DNA of 6,041 bases from Firm-04 sp045627405 (GTDB lineage: Bacteria > Bacillota > Clostridia > Oscillospirales > Ruminococcaceae). Every line of letters begins with the position of its first letter. Positions within the stretch are counted from its first letter, which is position 1. The translations under genes were made by a program, and so were the position numbers. Location of the stretch: positions 1 through 6,041 of the forward strand of contig JAZQNP010000010.1 of assembly GCA_045627405.1 (NCBI GenBank), given 5' to 3'. Positions 5,994-6,041 of this stretch are shown here, piece by piece. The notes under the pieces are model-generated. The model had not been told where the DNA came from. It did no database searches and saw only the letters and a program-made list of their open reading frames with translations.

Positions 5994-6041
5994 AGCACGC
6001 CTGACGGCTTGGCGGCGCATCTGCTTGCATCTTTTCCGTCA

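Noticed and set aside
5940..6020. Earlier ATG at 6020 for the hybrid regulator
   Set aside because: The extra 27 residues match nothing and would run through the candidate promoter. AAAAGGGGG six bases before GTG 5939 is a better start.
6002..6041. Inverted words TGACGG and CCGTCA at the right end
   Set aside because: Six-base arms separated by 28 bases, with no U-tract and ending at the window edge, are too weak to call a terminator or operator.

Overview
The window looks like chromosomal DNA of a fibre-degrading, dockerin-using Firmicute, most likely Ruminococcus or a close relative in the Oscillospiraceae. This rests on a secreted glycosidase with a C-terminal type I dockerin of the 'GDVNGDG...ADAVALQRYLL' kind, strong Gram-positive Shine-Dalgarno sites (one is AAAGGAGGTG), a GTG start, and moderately GC-rich coding DNA with AT-rich control regions. 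The genus is inferred from protein style, not from a marker gene.

Layout from left to right. (1) Positions 2-616 hold the remains of a membrane-anchored alpha/beta-hydrolase gene. It runs in from beyond the left edge, appears to lack a few residues after strand 4, and loses family resemblance near 433, so the catalytic Asp and His are missing. A short stretch at 437-469 reads like the zinc-ribbon end of a TnpB-type transposon protein. (2) About 470-650 is AT-rich control DNA with repeated TT(T/C)GCA words, an extended -10 promoter and a ribosome binding site. (3) Positions 651-2831 encode a secreted multidomain GH43 arabinanase: signal peptide, five-bladed propeller, GH43 C-terminal beta domain, ricin-type beta-trefoil and dockerin. 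(4) Six bases after its stop lies a near-consensus promoter for a 264-residue AraC-family regulator (2887-3681). (5) A long hairpin at 3683-3718 separates this gene from a convergent one. (6) Positions 5939 down to 3714 (minus strand) encode a 741-residue regulator that joins a LacI/XylR-type sugar-binding domain, an uncharacterised middle region, a degenerate GGDEF domain and an AraC DNA-binding domain. Its control region occupies 5940-6041.

Together the intact genes look like a small arabinan-use locus: one exported, probably cellulosome-attached arabinanase and two AraC-type transcription factors that could sense released sugars. That the regulators control the arabinanase is inferred from position only. 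The least ordinary items are the four-part regulator, the very short leader of the small AraC gene, and the mosaic left end. No CRISPR array, tRNA, rRNA or intact insertion sequence was seen.
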